A DNA stretch of 64,000 nt, from the NCBI RefSeq assembly GCF_003314995.1, contig NZ_QNRH01000003.1, positions 258,553 to 322,552 of the forward strand. The letters are read 5' to 3'. The translations under genes and the position numbers were made by a program. Positions 9,181 through 18,515 of this stretch are shown piece by piece (positions within the stretch are counted from its first letter, which is position 1; every line of letters starts with the position of its first letter). This DNA comes from Pseudochrobactrum asaccharolyticum (GTDB taxonomy: Bacteria; Pseudomonadota; Alphaproteobacteria; Rhizobiales; Rhizobiaceae). The notes beneath the pieces are model-generated. The model ran no database searches and was not told the origin of the DNA. It saw only the letters and a program-made list of their open reading frames with translations.

Positions 9181-10572
9181 ATGTCTTCAACCGCACCAAA
9201 CACATGGTCTCCTTTGTTTACTGTACCTGTTTCTAATGATTTTCAGGATTTCCATGAATGTCTGGATCAGGATAAACGAATTGCGCTGTATGATGTACAG
9301 GGCTCAAAAGTACACGCAGATATGCTGACCCGTGCCGGCATTCTGTCACAGGAAGATAATATCAAGATCCAAAGCGGACTTGATATGATTGCTGCAGAAA
9401 TGCAGGAAAACCGCTTCGTGTGGCATAAAGAATATGAAGACGTGCATATGAATGTCGAGCAGCGTCTGACAGCATTAATCGGTGATGCCGGTAAAAAGCT
9501 GCACACAGCACGTTCACGTAATGATCAGAACTCAACAGATATCAGGCTTTATGCGCGTGCCGAACTTGATCAATTGATTGTTGAACTAAAACAACTGATT
9601 AGCGCATTCAGTGATCTGGCTGAGCTGCATTCAGAAACAATCATGCCAGGCTTTACACATTTGCAAGTGGCTCAGCCTATTACTTTCGGGCATCATTTGA
9701 TGGCTTATGCGGAAATGTTTCTGCGTGATCTGTCCCGTGTTGAGGAAGCAAGAGAGCGTTTGAATATGTCGCCGCTGGGAATGGCGGCATTGGCCGGAAC
9801 AAGTTTCCCGATTGATCCGGAATATAGCGCGAAGCACCTCGGTTTTGCGGATGTCTGCCACAACTCGCTCGATGCGGTTTCTGACCGGGATTATATCGTT
9901 GATATTGCCAGTGCTTCGTCGCTGATTATGGTGCATCTCTCGCGCTTTTGTGAAGAAGTGATCATGTGGTGCACGCCATTGTTTAACTTCATTGAAGTGG
10001 GAGATGCTTTCTGTACCGGATCGTCCATTATGCCGCAAAAGCGTAATCCGGACTTGGCTGAACTGGTTCGCGGTAAAGCAGCTCGTGTTATCGGTAATCT
10101 GACGTTCTCAGTCACTCTGAGTAAGAATTTACCGCTCGCGTTTAATAAAGACTTGCAGGAGTGTAAACCACCATTGACGGATACACTTGAAACCGTTCGT
10201 CCGTCAGTTTCTATTGTTGCGCAGATGATTGCTTCGATCACTGTTAACAAAGAGGCAATGCTGGCTGCTGCCCAGCAGGGCTATTCTACAGCGACCGATC
10301 TGGCTGATTATCTGGTGCGCAAAGGTGTAGCATTCCGCGATGCTCATCACACGGTTGCAGCCATTGTTCGTATCGCGCGTGAGCAAAAAATCGACCAGCT
10401 TTCGGATATGGCTCTGGAGAACATGCAGGCTGTCAATCCGGCAATTGCGGCTGATGTCTATTCAGTGCTGACAGTTGAAGGTTCAGTTGCCAGCCGTAAT
10501 CATACAGGTGGTACAGCACCGGCACAGGTTAAGCGCGCAATCGAACGGGTTCGGGGCATTCTCGCACAATAA
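9181..10572 (+). CDS. Argininosuccinate-lyase-family enzyme, probably catabolic
   Basis: A 463-residue member of the fumarase/aspartase superfamily, closest to argininosuccinate lyase: HTARSRNDQ at 108-116, MPGFTHLQ with a catalytic-type His near 160, the signature GSSIMPQKRNP at 280-290 and the ArgH-like tail SVASRNHTGGTAPAQV. Such enzymes cleave a C-N bond and release fumarate. The N-terminal WGGRF motif usual in biosynthetic ArgH is replaced by WSPLF. Its place between an uptake operon and two transaminases, away from argFG, suggests degradation of argininosuccinate or another N-(1,2-dicarboxyethyl) amino acid or amine; EDDS lyase is a known precedent in this family. The start has a GGAG site. 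Confidence 0.8.
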   Translation: MSSTAPNTWSPLFTVPVSNDFQDFHECLDQDKRIALYDVQGSKVHADMLTRAGILSQEDNIKIQSGLDMIAAEMQENRFVWHKEYEDVHMNVEQRLTALIGDAGKKLHTARSRNDQNSTDIRLYARAELDQLIVELKQLISAFSDLAELHSETIMPGFTHLQVAQPITFGHHLMAYAEMFLRDLSRVEEARERLNMSPLGMAALAGTSFPIDPEYSAKHLGFADVCHNSLDAVSDRDYIVDIASASSLIMVHLSRFCEEVIMWCTPLFNFIEVGDAFCTGSSIMPQKRNPDLAELVRGKAARVIGNLTFSVTLSKNLPLAFNKDLQECKPPLTDTLETVRPSVSIVAQMIASITVNKEAMLAAAQQGYSTATDLADYLVRKGVAFRDAHHTVAAIVRIAREQKIDQLSDMALENMQAVNPAIAADVYSVLTVEGSVASRNHTGGTAPAQVKRAIERVRGILAQ

Positions 10573-10579
10573 ATCTGAG

Positions 10580-10611
10580 GGATCTGTGCGCTATACACAG
10601 CGCACAGATCC
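10580..10611 (+). other. Intercistronic hairpin
   Basis: A perfect 12-bp stem (10580-10591 with 10600-10611) closes an eight-base loop, directly after the lyase gene. The trailing bases GGCTTTGG are only weakly T-rich, so it may be an attenuator or mRNA-stability element between the lyase and the transaminase. Confidence 0.6.
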
Positions 10612-10669
10612 GGCTTTGGTGCTCTTACGGCAGCGAAACACTTCGCTTTTCAAGTAATACTTATGGAAA

Positions 10670-11854
10670 ATGAAAATGAATAATCATTTTGCCGACCGGA
10701 TGGCGAGCGTCAAGCCTTCCGCAATTCGTAGTCTTAATACCAATCCGGATATGATTTTCTTTGGCGGCGGTTATCCCGATGCCTCCCTCTTTCCGGTTGA
10801 AGCATTGCAGAAAGCCTATCAGGACGTTTTGCAACACTCGGGTGCACAGGCATTGCAATATTCATTTTCTGCGGGTTTGCCTGTTTTACGCGAGCAGATA
10901 GCCCGGCGTATGAAAGATGAGACTATTGAGTGTTCAACGGATAATATTCTGGTGTTGCAAGGTGCGCAGCAGGGTCTGGATCTGGTGGCAAGCCTTTTGG
11001 TCAACAAAGGTGATGTTATCATCACAGAGGCACCGACTTTTCTGGGCGCCTTAGGTGCATTCGCTGTCTACGAACCGGAATACGAAACTGTGCCTGTTGA
11101 TGGGGATGGGCTGGATGTAGCGGTTCTGGAGCAGATCCTGAAGACAACCAAGAATGTGAAGTTTCTCTATACGATACCTGATTATCATAATCCTACAGGT
11201 GTCACCATGAGTTTGGAGCGCCGGAAAGCGCTCATTGAACTGGCCAATCGTTATGACTTGGTTATTCTGGAGGATACGCCTTATCGTGAGGTGTATTTTG
11301 ATAAGGCTCCGCCACCTGCTTTAAAATCAATGGATACTGAGGGGCGGGTTATTTATCTTGGCAGCTTCTCTAAAATCCTGTCTCCGGGTTTGCGCATGGG
11401 GTGGGCGGTGGCCAGTGAAGAAATGATCCGGCGTCTGACCTTGCTTAAGCTGGGTGCCGATACGCAGTGTAGTACATTGAACATGTCTGCGATCAGTTAT
11501 CTGCTGGAAAACTACGATCTGGAGAGCCACATTAAGAAAATTCGTGCCAGCTATATGGTCAAACGCGATATTTTGCTTAATGCAATGCGCGAAAATTTTT
11601 CACAGGAAATCGCCTTCACTTATCCGGATGGCGGATTGTTTACCTGGCTTACTTTTCCGTCGGATTTTAATTCGCGGGAATTTCTGCTGAACTGTGCCAT
11701 TCCGCAATTTAATGTCGGCTATGTTCCGGGTGATGCATTTTATGCGAAGACTCCTGAACATAATCATGCACGAGTCAGTTTCTCAACAGTATCGGCAGAA
11801 GATATTCAAAAAGGAATATCTCTGCTAGGCGAAGCCTATAAACAATACAGATAA
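10670..11854 (+). CDS. PLP-dependent aminotransferase, class I/II (2-aminoadipate/MocR-like fold)
   Basis: A 394-residue cytosolic fold-type I transaminase. The PLP lysine sits in YLGSFSKILSPGLRMGW, the cofactor-binding NPTG motif is in PDYHNPTG, and an FFGGGYPDASLFPVE start is typical of the LysN / aromatic-2-aminoadipate group. Substrates in this group are broad (aminoadipate, aromatic, branched). Two in-frame ATGs, 10670 and 10676, are both possible. The next gene, another transaminase, follows after 14 bases, so the two are co-transcribed and may act in succession or on L- and D-forms of a substrate. Confidence 0.85.
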   Translation: MKMNNHFADRMASVKPSAIRSLNTNPDMIFFGGGYPDASLFPVEALQKAYQDVLQHSGAQALQYSFSAGLPVLREQIARRMKDETIECSTDNILVLQGAQQGLDLVASLLVNKGDVIITEAPTFLGALGAFAVYEPEYETVPVDGDGLDVAVLEQILKTTKNVKFLYTIPDYHNPTGVTMSLERRKALIELANRYDLVILEDTPYREVYFDKAPPPALKSMDTEGRVIYLGSFSKILSPGLRMGWAVASEEMIRRLTLLKLGADTQCSTLNMSAISYLLENYDLESHIKKIRASYMVKRDILLNAMRENFSQEIAFTYPDGGLFTWLTFPSDFNSREFLLNCAIPQFNVGYVPGDAFYAKTPEHNHARVSFSTVSAEDIQKGISLLGEAYKQYR

Positions 11855-11868
11855 TCCGGAGGCACCAG

Positions 11869-12717
11869 ATGTCATCACTTGTTTATCTCAATGGCCGGTT
11901 TGTGCCTGAAGAACAGGCAACTCTGCCTGTCTTCGACCGGGCGACACTGTTTTCTGATGCAGTTTATGAAGTGACCTGTGTCGTTGACGGGCAACTGTTT
12001 GATTATCATGCTCATATGCAGCGCTTGAAACGCTCTTTAACAAAACTCGACATGAAATATGATGTTGATACCGAAGCATTGCTGGCAGTTCATCAACGAT
12101 TGATTGCTGAAAATGCAATTCATAACGGCATGGTCTATTTACAGCTATCACGCGGGACGGCTGACCGCAGTTTTCGTTACAGCAATGAACCAGAGCCAAA
12201 TCTGTTTTGTTTTACGCAAAAACTGGGAGTTGACCCTAAGCAGACATTACAGCGACGACTGAAGCTGATTTCAACAGAAGAGGGGCGTTGGAGTCTGCTG
12301 GATATTAAAACGACACAGCTGCTTTATGCATCTTTGGTGAAAACACGCGTTATGAAACAAGGTGCGGATGATGCATTGTTTCTTAACAATGGCTACGTCA
12401 CGGAAACAACGGCAGCAAACTTCTTTATTGTAAGCGAAGCGGGGACATTAGTAACATGTCCGTTAAACGGTACATTGTTGCCGGGCATTACGCGACAAAG
12501 AATACTTGATCTGGCTTACGCGGATGGTTTTTCTGTCGAAGAACGGCTTTTTACAATTGATGAAGTTTATAAAGCACGAGAAGCTTTTGTCACATCGGCC
12601 GTTAATTTTGCGACACCTGTTGCGGAGATCGACGGAAAATGTTTGATCCCCGAGGGGAATAGTCCGGTTACGTCGAGGTTGCACAAATTATATCTGGATG
12701 AGGTGCCAAAGTCCTGA
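11869..12717 (+). CDS. Class IV aminotransferase, D-amino-acid transaminase-like
   Basis: A 282-residue PLP fold-type IV enzyme. The N-terminus VYLNGRFVPEEQATLPVFDR matches the D-alanine aminotransferase pattern; the PLP lysine is probably K147 in LLDIKTTQLL, and TETTAANFF is the class IV phosphate-binding signature. The family interconverts D-amino acids and 2-oxo acids; some members act as branched-chain or aminodeoxychorismate enzymes, but the sequence fits the D-amino-acid group best. A clear GGAGG site precedes the ATG. A D-specific transaminase beside an uptake operon hints that the substrate is, or becomes, a D-amino acid. Confidence 0.85.
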   Translation: MSSLVYLNGRFVPEEQATLPVFDRATLFSDAVYEVTCVVDGQLFDYHAHMQRLKRSLTKLDMKYDVDTEALLAVHQRLIAENAIHNGMVYLQLSRGTADRSFRYSNEPEPNLFCFTQKLGVDPKQTLQRRLKLISTEEGRWSLLDIKTTQLLYASLVKTRVMKQGADDALFLNNGYVTETTAANFFIVSEAGTLVTCPLNGTLLPGITRQRILDLAYADGFSVEERLFTIDEVYKAREAFVTSAVNFATPVAEIDGKCLIPEGNSPVTSRLHKLYLDEVPKS

Positions 12718-12767
12718 ATAGTGTTTATTTGAACATAGCGGGCAAAGACATTCCGGTTTACTGCTTA

Positions 12768-13337
12768 TCAGGATAATACATTTCTGATGAACAAAACCGG
12801 TTTGTCCTGCTTGTTCAGATATGCATAGTTTTGTGCAGAGCTATAAATCGCAAAAGTACCGGCGGGATAGTCCGTATAGACACCTGACAGTCCTAACGTG
12901 AGCGTGCCATCTGTCACAAAAAGCATTTCATGCCAGCCTGCCGGATCAGGCTCGGCCTCATAATGATCACCCGCGCCTAAACACCAGCGCCACATCTGAG
13001 CCTCTGACGCGGCCGGTGCAGAGCCTAATAATGTTGCCACGCTTTCTGGCTTATTTCCGCGCCAGGTGATCTCGTTGATATTCTCACGGGTAGTGCGGTT
13101 TGGATCTCTGACTAGTTCGACAAAATCCACACCAAGCGCAGATGCCAGTTTGTCGAGGCTCGACAGACTGATATTGGCTTCGCCCCGCTCGACAGCAACA
13201 ATCATACGCCGGCTGATGCCGGAGGCCTCCGCCAGTGCGGTCTGGCTCATGCCCAACTCCGCACGTCGTTTTTTCAGGTTACCAGAAACGTGCATTAAAA
13301 CATCATCACGCTCTTGACTGTGCAATATATTGCTCAT
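12768..13337 (-). CDS. XRE-cupin transcriptional regulator
   Basis: A 189-residue regulator with an N-terminal XRE HTH (about 17-70; GMSQTALAEASGISRRM) and a C-terminal cupin sensor domain (about 110-185). Proteins of this design often regulate amino-acid or amine catabolism and are divergently transcribed from their target, as here with the ornithine-cyclodeaminase operon 115 bp away. It converges on the transaminase gene; I see no strong terminator in the 50-bp gap between them. Confidence 0.9.
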   Translation of the reverse strand: MSNILHSQERDDVLMHVSGNLKKRRAELGMSQTALAEASGISRRMIVAVERGEANISLSSLDKLASALGVDFVELVRDPNRTTRENINEITWRGNKPESVATLLGSAPAASEAQMWRWCLGAGDHYEAEPDPAGWHEMLFVTDGTLTLGLSGVYTDYPAGTFAIYSSAQNYAYLNKQDKPVLFIRNVLS

Positions 13338-13452
13338 AACCTATCCTTACACGCATTGGCCATGCTGTACAATTTTTTTCTTTTACCCTCCTGAAAAAGG
13401 GCAAAAGCAGATTGAACTCGACCATTCGTTTCTTGATAGGACGTAAAGAGTT

Positions 13453-14400
13453 ATGCAGCAATATCCCATCGTTCTCGACGATGCCGCTATCCAAAATCTT
13501 TTGGGCAAGCTGGACATCAGAGACATTCTTGAGAAAATGTTCAAAGCATTGGGCGAAGGAAAAGCCGCCCAGCCGCCGCAGACATTGAGCTTATTTCCCG
13601 ATGATACAGGCGATTTTATTACCTATCTGGGCGTGCTCGCCAATGAAAAAGTATTCGGCGCCAAGCTTTCCCCTTATATCGTTAATGGTGGAAATCCGGT
13701 TGTAACCGCATGGACAGTTCTGATGTCTGCCGAAACTGGATTGCCATTATTGCTCTGCGATGCAAAGCGGCTGACCGTTGAACGCACAGCGGCAACCACT
13801 GCTATTGCCGTGGATCAGCTTGCACGAAAAGATGCAGCAAAACTGGCTATTATCGGCACTGGTGCGATAGGGCAGGCGCATTTGCGCTATGTGGAAGCCA
13901 TGCGTGCGTGGACTGAAGTCAGGCTCTGGTCACCACATGCACATCAGCAAAACGGATTATCTCAGACACTGGCAACAGGCGCGCCGGTCATTATAGCAGC
14001 CAATGCAGAGGCAGCTGTTCAGGATGCGGATGTCATCTTGCTTTGCACATCTTCCGGCACACCGGTGATTGATGTCAAACATCTTCGCAACGATGCACTT
14101 GTCACATCGATCAGCACCAATGTTGTCAATGCACATGAGATCGATCCGGCCGCTTTATCCGGTTTTGATGTGTACTGCGATTATCGGGAGACAACCCCGA
14201 AGTCAGCAGGAGAAATGAAACTTGCAGCCGCATCCGGTGGCTGGACCCCTGAAAATATTCAGGGCGACCTGCCGGAACTCCTCACTGCAAAAGCGGCAAA
14301 ACCTGCATATCAGCGGCCTGTATTTTTCAGATCAATTGGTCTGGGGCTTGAAGATATTGCAGCAGCCGTTGCCGTGCTGGCTGCCCATCGAAAACAATAA
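13453..14400 (+). CDS. Ornithine cyclodeaminase/mu-crystallin family protein, copy 1
   Basis: A 315-residue NAD(P)-dependent enzyme with the Rossmann motif AIIGTGAIGQAHLRY near 137-151 and the family substrate region VERTAATTA (about 111-119), in which an arginine normally binds the carboxylate. Members include ornithine cyclodeaminase (ornithine to proline), alanine dehydrogenase, ketimine reductases and opine-type imine reductases, and sequence alone does not separate these. It is the first gene of the operon controlled by the XRE-cupin protein. The role is probably reduction or deamination of an imported amino acid or its cyclic imine. Confidence 0.85.
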   Translation: MQQYPIVLDDAAIQNLLGKLDIRDILEKMFKALGEGKAAQPPQTLSLFPDDTGDFITYLGVLANEKVFGAKLSPYIVNGGNPVVTAWTVLMSAETGLPLLLCDAKRLTVERTAATTAIAVDQLARKDAAKLAIIGTGAIGQAHLRYVEAMRAWTEVRLWSPHAHQQNGLSQTLATGAPVIIAANAEAAVQDADVILLCTSSGTPVIDVKHLRNDALVTSISTNVVNAHEIDPAALSGFDVYCDYRETTPKSAGEMKLAAASGGWTPENIQGDLPELLTAKAAKPAYQRPVFFRSIGLGLEDIAAAVAVLAAHRKQ

Positions 14401-14424
14401 ACTGACATTTGAAAGGTGAAATCC

Positions 14425-15558
14425 ATGAAAATTCGCGATTTTGGCGTAGAAATCTGGATGAATGCTTGGGAAAATAACTGCGAGTGGAACCTTGCAGAAA
14501 CCTGCGTGGAATCTTTGACCGTTGCAGAGCTGCTTGAAATGGCCGGCAAAACCGACACTATTATGGGCGAACTTCTCCCGATGAAGCTCACTTATGGCGC
14601 CATTGAAGGCAGTGACCGGTTGCGCGACCTTGTGGCAGGTCTTTATGCCAATCAGCAGCGTTCCAATATTGTCATTACGCATGGTGCAATCGGTGCCAAT
14701 GCGCTTGTTCATGAAACGCTTGTGGAGCCGGGTGACCGCGTTATTTCTGTGCTGCCAACCTATCAGCAGCATTACTCAATTCCTGAGAGCTATGGTGCTG
14801 ATACACAGATACTGACACTGCGTGAAGACAATAATTTTCTGCCTGATCTCAATGAGCTCAAGGCGCTTGCAACCGCAGGCACAAAGCTCATTGCAATCAA
14901 TAATCCCAATAATCCGACAGGGTCATTGATGGACGAGGCGTTTCTCAAGAAAATCGTCGAAATCGCTCGCGCGTGCGGCGCATGGATTCTGTGTGATGAA
15001 GTCTATCGCGGCACGGATCAGCAAGGCGATGGTATGACCGCCTCTATTGCTGATCTTTACGAAAAAGGTATCAGCACCGGCAGTATGTCCAAAACGTATT
15101 CCCTTGCAGGTCTGCGGCTGGGCTGGATTGCCGGTCCGGTTGAATTGCTAAAAGCCGTCTCCATCCATCGCGACTATAACACAATCAGCGTCGGTATGAT
15201 TGATGATCTGTTTGCGTCGATCGCATTGGAAAATCGTGCGAAAATTCTCAAGCGTAGCCATGAGATTACCCGCACTAATCTTGCAATTTTGTCAGAATGG
15301 GTTGAGAGCGAGCCGCTTATCTCATGGGTTAAGCCGCAATCAGGCACGACTGCACTTTTGCGTTTTGACCTGCCTATCAGCTCCGAGAAATTCTGCATTG
15401 AACTTCTGCGATCAACCGGCGTGATGCTGACACCGGGCAGTGCCATGGATATGGAAGGCTATTTGCGTATCGGCTACGCAAACGGGGCAGATATTCTGCG
15501 TAAAGGCCTGAAGCTGATTTCACGCTTCCTGAAAGAGCAGCAGGCTTTGGCTGCTTAA
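14425..15558 (+). CDS. PLP fold-type I enzyme (aminotransferase or gamma-lyase-like)
   Basis: A protein of about 377 residues annotated by family as class I/II aminotransferase. It has NNPNNPTG, CDEVYRG and the PLP-lysine segment GSMSKTYSLAGLRLGW. The N-terminus MKIRDFGVEIWMNAWENNCE, with ESLTVAELLEM after it, is unlike ordinary aspartate transaminases. The fold resembles, in my recollection, capreomycidine-synthase-like enzymes and the canavanine gamma-lyase of Rhizobiales and Pseudomonas, which use this fold for beta/gamma elimination or replacement on guanidino amino acids. This is a hypothesis. A GTG at 14416 is also in frame, but the ATG at 14425 follows an AAAGGTG site. Confidence 0.75.
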   Translation: MKIRDFGVEIWMNAWENNCEWNLAETCVESLTVAELLEMAGKTDTIMGELLPMKLTYGAIEGSDRLRDLVAGLYANQQRSNIVITHGAIGANALVHETLVEPGDRVISVLPTYQQHYSIPESYGADTQILTLREDNNFLPDLNELKALATAGTKLIAINNPNNPTGSLMDEAFLKKIVEIARACGAWILCDEVYRGTDQQGDGMTASIADLYEKGISTGSMSKTYSLAGLRLGWIAGPVELLKAVSIHRDYNTISVGMIDDLFASIALENRAKILKRSHEITRTNLAILSEWVESEPLISWVKPQSGTTALLRFDLPISSEKFCIELLRSTGVMLTPGSAMDMEGYLRIGYANGADILRKGLKLISRFLKEQQALAA

Positions 15559-15574
15559 AGCCATATAAAATTAT

Positions 15575-15606
15575 GCTGTCCGGAGGACAATATTCTTTCG
15601 GGCAGC
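15575..15606 (+). other. Intercistronic hairpin before the binding-protein gene
   Basis: An 8-bp imperfect stem (15575-15582 with 15599-15606, one G-T pair) lies in the 81-base gap. It is weak and has no U-run. It may separate expression of the enzymes from that of the binding protein. Confidence 0.3.
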
Positions 15607-15639
15607 AAACTCAATAAATAAGAATAGGGGAACATATAT

Positions 15640-16419
15640 ATGAAACTGATTTTGAGTGCATTGGTACTGGGGGCAACACTCACAAGTGCCGGAGCACAAC
15701 AATTACATATCGGAACAAGTGCCGACTATCCGCCATGGGAGTCGGTTGACGCCAGCGGTCAGATTATTGGTTTTGACCGGGATGTAGGAGATGAGCTTTG
15801 TAAACGGATGGAAACCAGTTGTGAGTGGCAGAACCAGGCCTATGACGGCTTGCTTCCGGGTTTACAGGTCGGAAAATTTGATCTTGTTATGTCAGGCGTT
15901 TCGATTAATGAAGAGCGTGCTCAGCGGGTTGATTTTTCTGCTGCTTATGCGGATGCACCCAATGCGATCGTTGTTGTTGCCGGTCATGATGCTGCCGTAT
16001 CAAAATCGGCTCAAGAACTGGTCGAAAAACTGAGCAGTTCGCCTATTGGTGTCCAAAGCGGTACAACCCATGAGCAGGTGATCCGCGCACACTTTCCTGA
16101 AGCAGATATCCGCGTTTATGACAGACCTGACCAGATTGCCGATGATTTGCTTGCAGGGCGCATTGATGCGGGCCTGATGGAGCGCTCAGCCTGGGAGCCG
16201 CTTGTTAAAGAACGCGGTGAGGGTAAACTGGTTTACGCAGGGCCATTGCTTACTGGTACAGATTTTCCGGAGTTCGGAAAAGGGCAGGGTATTGCGCTGA
16301 AAAAAGGCAATGCTGAGCTGCAAAGCAAGGTCAACGAAGCAATCACTTCAATGCTGAAAGACGGCACAATCGCCGCAATTTCTCAAAAGTGGTTCGCCTA
16401 CGACATTTCCAAAAAGTGA
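15640..16419 (+). CDS. Periplasmic basic/polar amino-acid binding protein
   Basis: A 259-residue family 3 binding protein with signal peptide MKLILSALVLGATLTSAGA and cleavage before QQ. The mature start HIGTSADYPPWESVDASG and the motif VMSGVSINEERAQRVDFS are typical of the lysine-arginine-ornithine/opine group. It serves the two permeases encoded at 17843-19196. It is clearly different from the tandem pair at 7339-9025 and so expands the substrate range of the cluster. A purine-rich AGGGGAAC site precedes the ATG. Confidence 0.9.
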   Translation: MKLILSALVLGATLTSAGAQQLHIGTSADYPPWESVDASGQIIGFDRDVGDELCKRMETSCEWQNQAYDGLLPGLQVGKFDLVMSGVSINEERAQRVDFSAAYADAPNAIVVVAGHDAAVSKSAQELVEKLSSSPIGVQSGTTHEQVIRAHFPEADIRVYDRPDQIADDLLAGRIDAGLMERSAWEPLVKERGEGKLVYAGPLLTGTDFPEFGKGQGIALKKGNAELQSKVNEAITSMLKDGTIAAISQKWFAYDISKK

Positions 16420-16427
16420 TGTCAAAA

Positions 16428-16452
16428 AAGGGATGGCCTTGCGCCGTCCCTT
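16428..16452 (+). other. Intercistronic hairpin after the binding-protein gene
   Basis: A 10-bp stem with one G-T pair (16428-16437 with 16443-16452) and a five-base loop is followed by AATTCTTT. It looks like a weak terminator that lets the binding protein be made in excess over the downstream peptidase and permeases. Confidence 0.6.
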
Positions 16453-16469
16453 AATTCTTTGGAAGAGCT

Positions 16470-17843
16470 ATGTATCAAGAGAATATGTTCCTTCAGGCAG
16501 CTATCCGCGATCTGGCGGAGCTGGTGAAAATTCCTTCTGTCAGTGCCCGTGCACAAGATCTTGAAACCTGTGCCGCTCATGTAGAAAGCCTGTTGAAATC
16601 AGAGGGATTTGTTACAGAGATATGTGCGGGAGAAGTCGGGCCGTTCGTTGTGGCAGAAACAGGCAATGGTCCTTTCACTATGGTGATTTATAATCACTAT
16701 GACGTACAGCCGGAAGAGCCGGTGGAGCTTTGGAGCAGTCCGCCTTATCAACTTACAGAGCGTAATGGCCGTTTGTACGGGCGTGGAGCTGCAGATGACA
16801 AAGGTGAGTTCATTAGTCGTCTGGCAGGTTGGCGCAAATATCGGCAGAATAATAATGATCCGCTGCCTTACCGGTTGATATGGATTGTTGACGGTGAAGA
16901 GGAAATCGGCAGCCCTTCCTTGACCGATTTTCTGCAAAAACGATTTCCGGCGCTTAAAGCCGATGTTTGCTGGTGGGAGTTTGGTGAAATTGACAGTGAA
17001 GGTCACCCTGTTGTTCTGATGGGCTTTAAAGGTGTGACCGCTATTGAGCTGCAATGCCGGACTGCACGGGCAGACTTACATTCAAGCTTCGGTGCACTTT
17101 TCGATAATGCTCTTTGGCGCATTGCTACGGCTGTGTCTTCCATGCGTGATGAAAGCGGACGCGTCTTAATCGACGGTTTTTATGACTCAATACCGGATGT
17201 GCCGGAAGCCGTGGAGCAGCTGGTTGCAACGCCGCCTTATACGCTTTTCAGCCTGCAGTCTGCGACCGGCGGCCAACGCCTTTTAGACGGCACAGATGAA
17301 AATAATTTCTATCGGCGTCTCAATCTGGAACCATGTCTGAATATCAATGGTATCAGCGGCGGTTATTCGGGAGAGGGGGCAAAAACCGTATTACCGGCTC
17401 AAGCATCTGCAAAGCTGGATTTTCGTCTTGTACCGGAGCAGCAACCGCTTGAAATCGTCACACTTGTCCGGAAACATCTGGATAAACACGGTTTCGGGGA
17501 CATCGAATTAATTATTCATGATGCAGAGGTACAAGCTGTTCGCAGCAGTCATGAACATTGGGCTGTACAGCAAGGCCTCCGGCTTCTCAAAAAGCATTTT
17601 GGTAAAACACCAATTATTCAGCCAAGCTCTCCGGCGTCCGGCTTAGCCCATCCCTTTGTTAAAGAAATGGGCGTAACTCTATTCGGCGCAGGGCTGACAC
17701 ATCATGGTGCAATGCTTCACTCACCGGATGAGAACATCATTATTGATCAGCTTGCTAAAATGATCGATTTTTCGGCTGAGTTTTTCGAAACCGTTGCGCA
17801 TCAATGTGAAGCGGAACAAAGCAATCGGGAAGAGGCAAGATAA
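16470..17843 (+). CDS. M20-family metallopeptidase (dipeptidase/deacylase)
   Basis: A 457-residue cytosolic zinc hydrolase. Metal ligands and catalytic residues are recognisable: the HYDVQP motif (His and Asp), GAADDKGEF with the bridging Asp, the EEEIGS catalytic glutamate, and HHGAMLHSPDE near the C-terminus. The lid/dimerisation domain occupies roughly 190-340. M20 enzymes split dipeptides, N-acyl, N-succinyl or N-carbamoyl amino acids. Being embedded between a binding protein and its permeases, it probably processes the imported compound. Its stop overlaps the permease start by one base. Confidence 0.88.
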   Translation: MYQENMFLQAAIRDLAELVKIPSVSARAQDLETCAAHVESLLKSEGFVTEICAGEVGPFVVAETGNGPFTMVIYNHYDVQPEEPVELWSSPPYQLTERNGRLYGRGAADDKGEFISRLAGWRKYRQNNNDPLPYRLIWIVDGEEEIGSPSLTDFLQKRFPALKADVCWWEFGEIDSEGHPVVLMGFKGVTAIELQCRTARADLHSSFGALFDNALWRIATAVSSMRDESGRVLIDGFYDSIPDVPEAVEQLVATPPYTLFSLQSATGGQRLLDGTDENNFYRRLNLEPCLNINGISGGYSGEGAKTVLPAQASAKLDFRLVPEQQPLEIVTLVRKHLDKHGFGDIELIIHDAEVQAVRSSHEHWAVQQGLRLLKKHFGKTPIIQPSSPASGLAHPFVKEMGVTLFGAGLTHHGAMLHSPDENIIIDQLAKMIDFSAEFFETVAHQCEAEQSNREEAR

Positions 17844-18511
17844 TGTCGACAGTCATTGCTTATCTTCCTCAGCTATTAAGTGGTTTAGGTATAACGCTAC
17901 TGGTTGCAGTTGGTAGTTTTTTGTGCGGGTTTTTGGCGGCAATTATACTGGCTCCGCTAGCAATTTATGCGCCCGCGCCGATACGCAAAGCAATTGCGCT
18001 CTATGTTGGCCTGATCCGCGGACTACCGGAACTGCTGGTGATTTTCCTGATATTCTATGGCGGAACGGTTCTGCTGACGCAGGTCGCTGGTCGTTATGTG
18101 GAAGTTAATGCCATCACGGCAGGTATTGCGGCTCTCTCATTTGTTTCAGCGGCTTATCTCACCGAAATTCTACGTGGGGCGTTGCTCAGCGTATCCGGTG
18201 GGCAATGGGAAGCAGCGTTTGCGTTGGGATTAAGACGCCCCAGAGCATTCAGATTGATTATTTTGCCGCAAATGATGACGCGGGCATTACCCGGACTAGG
18301 GAACCAGTGGCTGGTGATCCTGAAAGAGAGCGCGCTTGTTTCAATCATCGGACTGGAGGAATTGATGCGTAAATCTGTTGTCGCGGCTGGTGCGACACGG
18401 GAGCCGCTTGCTTTCTATCTGACGGCCGCTGCCCTCTATATTGTGATCACCGGTATCTCAACTTTAATTATCCGGGCGTATTCGGTCCACTTAACACCAC
18501 AGATGCGGTAG
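17843..18511 (+). CDS. Polar amino-acid ABC permease, subunit 1 (HisQ-like)
   Basis: A 222-residue permease with about five helices and the EAA loop EAAFALGLRRPRAFRLI. It shares the TAATG junction with the peptidase gene and is followed four bases later by a second permease, giving the HisQ/HisM-type heteropair. No ATPase is encoded before the terminator at 19202, so it must borrow one; GlnQ-like 6556-7320 is the nearest candidate. Confidence 0.9.
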   Translation: MSTVIAYLPQLLSGLGITLLVAVGSFLCGFLAAIILAPLAIYAPAPIRKAIALYVGLIRGLPELLVIFLIFYGGTVLLTQVAGRYVEVNAITAGIAALSFVSAAYLTEILRGALLSVSGGQWEAAFALGLRRPRAFRLIILPQMMTRALPGLGNQWLVILKESALVSIIGLEELMRKSVVAAGATREPLAFYLTAAALYIVITGISTLIIRAYSVHLTPQMR

Positions 18512-18515
18512 TCTC

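Noticed and set aside
9181-10572. Annotating the lyase as the arginine-biosynthetic ArgH.
   Set aside because: Altered N-terminal motif and a catabolic gene context make the biosynthetic role unlikely, though not excluded without knowledge of the rest of the genome.
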